Below, in pieces: positions 44,463-46,455 of a DNA stretch of 46,455 nucleotides. Source of the stretch: Streptococcus suis. GTDB lineage: Bacteria > Bacillota > Bacilli > Lactobacillales > Streptococcaceae. The notes under the pieces were generated by a model, which had not been told where the DNA came from, searched no databases, and was given only the letters and a program-made list of their open reading frames with translations. Each line of letters begins with the position of its first letter. The first letter of the stretch is position 1. Position numbers and translations under genes: made by a program. The stretch spans positions 1 through 46,455 of the forward strand of contig NZ_JAEUXI010000010.1 in assembly GCF_016775005.1 (NCBI RefSeq), in the 5' to 3' direction.

Positions 44463-45461
44463 CTACATCTCCCTTACTCTCTCATAAGCTTCTACCAGCT
44501 GATTAGACACCTTGTCAATCGACCGACTGACCGCCACCTGATAGCCAGCTTCTCGTTTATCAACCTTCTTGTCCAAGATTGCCTGTAAAGAGGTTACAAA
44601 ATCATCAACTGAGCGTCCAAGTTCCACCTGGCTGTCATCAATCCATCCTTCATAAACTGGAATGTCCCTCAAGACAACATGTTGACGACTAGCCAAGGCC
44701 TCTAAAACGACAATTCCTTCCGTCTCTTCATAAGAAGGGAAAAAGAAGGCACTAGCAGCTGTCATAGCCCCTTGGTAAACAGCCCCTTTGAAATAACCTG
44801 GGAAGGAGACATTTTCTGGATGGTCTCCCTCAACAATTTTTCGAATATAGGATGGAATCATCCATTTATTGATGGAACCAAACCAGATGAACCGAACATG
44901 GGGCATCCGCTCTGCTACTTTAACAAAATCCTCAATCCCCTTACGTCGAAAATACAAGCCAGCCGAAATAACAACCGGTTGGTTTTCTTCAATGCCAAAA
45001 TGCTGACGAAAAACTGCTTCCTTATGTGCATCTTGTTGGTACTTATTCAAGTCAATACCATTTGACACAGCTACAATTGGTGTCGTCACTCCATAGGACT
45101 CAATCAACTGTTTGGAATAAGGAGATGGCGTGATGATAAAATCCGCCTTTTGATACATGCTTGCTAGGTATTTCCCTACATATGGCGCCAAGACATTTGA
45201 GCCAATGAAGGAATTTTGAAAATCCTCTCGGGTCGAATGGCCATGAAGAATCACCTTTTTCCCACTACGCTTTGCAGCATGTAGCAGCAACCAACTACGA
45301 GGTCCGTAGGTGTTTATATGAATCACATCGTACTCTCCCAAAAGATCCGTTGTATAAGGGATACCGGCCTTATCTAAGGCTTCCATCTGGTGTTGAAGGG
45401 CACGGCCAATTCCTGATTTTTCAAGAACAGTCTTACCTTCTAGGTATAACAAAACTTTCAT
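44463..45461 (-). CDS. cpoA: Glycolipid glycosyltransferase CpoA
   Basis: 332 residues from the ATG at 45459-45461; the frame is open 14 codons further up but that part holds the promoter. GT-B, family GT4: MKVLLYLEGKTVLEKSGIG, HGHSTREDFQNSFIG, VSNGID, SAGLYFRRKGIEDF, and SYEETEGIVVLEALAS (EX7E). The pneumococcal enzyme adds the second hexose to make the disaccharide glycolipid anchor, and its loss alters beta-lactam response. No SD precedes the ATG; the -10 ends 6 bases upstream, so the mRNA is probably leaderless. Operon with the next glycosyltransferase. Confidence 0.9.
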   Translation of the reverse strand: MKVLLYLEGKTVLEKSGIGRALQHQMEALDKAGIPYTTDLLGEYDVIHINTYGPRSWLLLHAAKRSGKKVILHGHSTREDFQNSFIGSNVLAPYVGKYLASMYQKADFIITPSPYSKQLIESYGVTTPIVAVSNGIDLNKYQQDAHKEAVFRQHFGIEENQPVVISAGLYFRRKGIEDFVKVAERMPHVRFIWFGSINKWMIPSYIRKIVEGDHPENVSFPGYFKGAVYQGAMTAASAFFFPSYEETEGIVVLEALASRQHVVLRDIPVYEGWIDDSQVELGRSVDDFVTSLQAILDKKVDKREAGYQVAVSRSIDKVSNQLVEAYERVREM

Positions 45462-45467
45462 AGTTTC

Positions 45468-45473
45468 ATTATA
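45468..45473 (-). promoter_or_regulatory. -10 element of cpoA
   Basis: TATAAT within TATTATAAT on minus, 6 bases (GAAACT) before the cpoA ATG. -35 is weak (TATCAT at 17 bases; TTGACC is too far). Confidence 0.6.
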
Positions 45474-45515
45474 ATAGAAATCTGAAAAAAATGATATGGT
45501 CAACCTATTTTTTGC

Positions 45516-45545
45516 AAAAGAAAAGAAGGGAGACCCCTCTTTTCT
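45516..45545 (-). terminator. Terminator of the serine-rich repeat gene
   Basis: About 12-bp stem with one mismatch (arms 45519-45530 and 45534-45545), short loop, T-rich tail on minus, 38 bases after the stop codon. Confidence 0.7.
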
Positions 45546-45583
45546 AATTAGAATAGGTAGTGCAGAACAGCTGTGAATTCTTC

Positions 45584-46455
45584 CTATTCATCCCTACTTC
45601 CTCTTTTCTTCCGCCTAGCAAGTCCTCCTAGAAGTAAACCTGCTCCTAGCAGAGCAAATTCCGACTTGGAAGCATCCCCAGACTTAGGCAAAGCAAACTT
45701 TTTCTTCGATGACTCAGACGATCGAGGTGGAGTTGATTCTGAGATAGATTCTGAAAGTGACTCGGAAACTGACTCTGAAATGGACTCTGAAACGGATTCT
45801 GAAATTGACTCGGATACTGATTCAGAAACTGACTCAGAGACGGATTCTGAAATGGATTCTGAAACTGATTCTGAGATGGATTCTGAGACTGACTCAGAAA
45901 TGGACTCTGAAACTGATTCGGAGATTGATTCAGAAATGGACTCGGATACTGACTCTGATACTGATTCGGAAATGGACTCTGATACTGATTCAGAGACTGA
46001 TTCAGAGATGGATTCAGAAACTGATTCACTTACTGACTCAGAAATGGATTCTGAGACTGATTCTGAAATTGATTCAGAGATTGATTCAGAAACTGACTCT
46101 GAAATGGATTCTGAGACTGACTCAGAGACTGATTCTGAAATGGACTCAGAAACTGATTCTGAGATTGATTCAGAAACTGATTCTGAAATTGACTCGGAGA
46201 CTGATTCTGATACCGACTCAGTGATGGACTCGGAGACTGATTCAGAAATCGATTCTGAGACTGACTCTGAAATGGACTCTGAAACTGACTCAGAGATGGA
46301 TTCTGAGACTGACTCTGAAATGGACTCTGAAATGGACTCTGAAACTGACTCAGAGATGGATTCTGAAACGGACTCGGTTACTGACTCAGAGATGGATTCT
46401 GAAACTGATTCGAAAACTGACTCTGAAATGGATTCTGAGACTGATTCTGAAATTG
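45584..46455 (-). CDS. Serine-rich repeat wall-anchored protein, C-terminal part (5' end outside window)
   Basis: At least 290 residues, open to the right edge. From the edge to about 45730 it is an unbroken Ser-Glu-Ser-(Val/Ile) repeat (SESVSESI), acidic and stalk-like. A short linker [15 protein letters not shown] leads to LPKSGD, a sorting-signal variant (Ser instead of Thr), then [12 protein letters not shown] and [10 protein letters not shown]. So it should be exported and anchored by sortase A. Long Ser repeats are typical of O-glycosylated streptococcal adhesins moved by an accessory Sec system, but the binding region and any Sec2 genes are out of view. The opposite-strand frames here are shadows of the repeat. 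Confidence 0.9.
   Translation of the reverse strand, partial: ISESVSESISESVFESVSESISESVTESVSESISESVSESISESISESVSESISESVSESISESVSESISESVSESITESVSESVSESISESVSESISESVSESISESVSESVSESISESVSESISESISESVSESISESVSESVSESISESVSESVSESISESVSESVSESISESISESVSESISESVSESISESVSESISESVSESVSESVSESISESVSESISESVSESLSESISESTPPRSSESSKKKFALPKSGDASKSEFALLGAGLLLGGLARRKKRGSRDE
45730..46455 (-). repeat. 24-bp imperfect tandem repeats coding SESVSESI
   Basis: About 30 units of TCAGAATC(A/C)(G/A)T(T/C) type on minus. Third-position changes (TCA/TCC/TCG, GAA/GAG) vary while the protein stays constant, which shows selection on the protein. Array continues past the window. Confidence 0.9.

Noticed and set aside
45757..46224. 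155-codon plus-strand frame rich in Leu, Arg, Lys and Thr
   Set aside because: It is the mirror of the SESV repeat; no SD, no promoter and a composition dictated by the repeat.
45730..46455. Regular short repeats that could suggest a CRISPR array
   Set aside because: Units are contiguous, imperfect and in frame with a Ser-rich protein; there are no spacers or cas genes.

Overview
The window reads as chromosome of a low-GC streptococcus, almost certainly Streptococcus suis or a very close relative. The diagnostic part is a four-gene pilus cluster in the order sipF-sfp2-sfp1-srtF, which matches the S. suis srtF pilus island. It lies among ordinary streptococcal housekeeping genes (vicRKX, pbp2b-recR-ddl, murF, prfC, thrS, cpoA). 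A RUP-like miniature repeat and a regR-type LacI regulator fit the same genus. Species assignment is by gene content and order only; I had no database. I saw no rRNA, tRNA or CRISPR array.

Layout. Nearly everything is on the minus strand; only a glutamine-type ABC operon (36883-39881) is on plus. 1-6140 is a giant YSIRK-type surface adhesin whose C-terminus lies beyond the left edge. Then come the RNA helicase cshA, a two-gene ABC-2 exporter, and the srtF pilus operon (9966-18510) with an apparently intact 1699-residue ancillary pilin. 18734-21490 holds a regR-like regulator, a GH88 glucuronyl-hydrolase-like protein and an orphan mannose-family EIIA, with LacI-type palindromes and a cre-like site. 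21876-23946 has a PH-domain protein and a one-gene ABC exporter. 24027-27678 has prfC and murF, whose flanks carry arrays of related hairpins. 27679-29813 is an OsmC protein plus an HrtBA-like exporter lying between ddl and murF. 29906-33711 is ddl, recR and pbp2b; 33851-36707 is vicX-vicK-vicR. On the far side of the gln operon come thrS, a MazG-like gene behind a T-box, a frameshifted membrane-protein gene, two glycolipid glycosyltransferases, and the end of a serine-rich-repeat wall-anchored protein cut by the right edge.

How it works together. Much of the window builds or modifies the cell envelope: peptidoglycan precursors (ddl, murF), septal or peripheral synthesis (pbp2b), the WalRK-type regulator of wall turnover (vicRKX), glycolipid synthesis (cpoA and partner), and three kinds of wall-anchored surface structure. 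Nutrient control is visible as a perfect GlnR box and a near-consensus CodY box in front of the gln operon, a cre-like site and operators in front of the EIIA/GH88 unit, and a T-box in front of the MazG-like/thrS pair.

Most worth a second look: (1) the GH88 protein appears to lack both catalytic aspartates of unsaturated glucuronyl hydrolases and sits with an EIIA but no EIIB/C/D; (2) covarying hairpin arrays around prfC and murF; (3) a prfC promoter whose predicted start site falls inside the upstream terminator stem; (4) a predicted leaderless cpoA mRNA; (5) a candidate small RNA near 21674-21823; (6) the intact sfp2.
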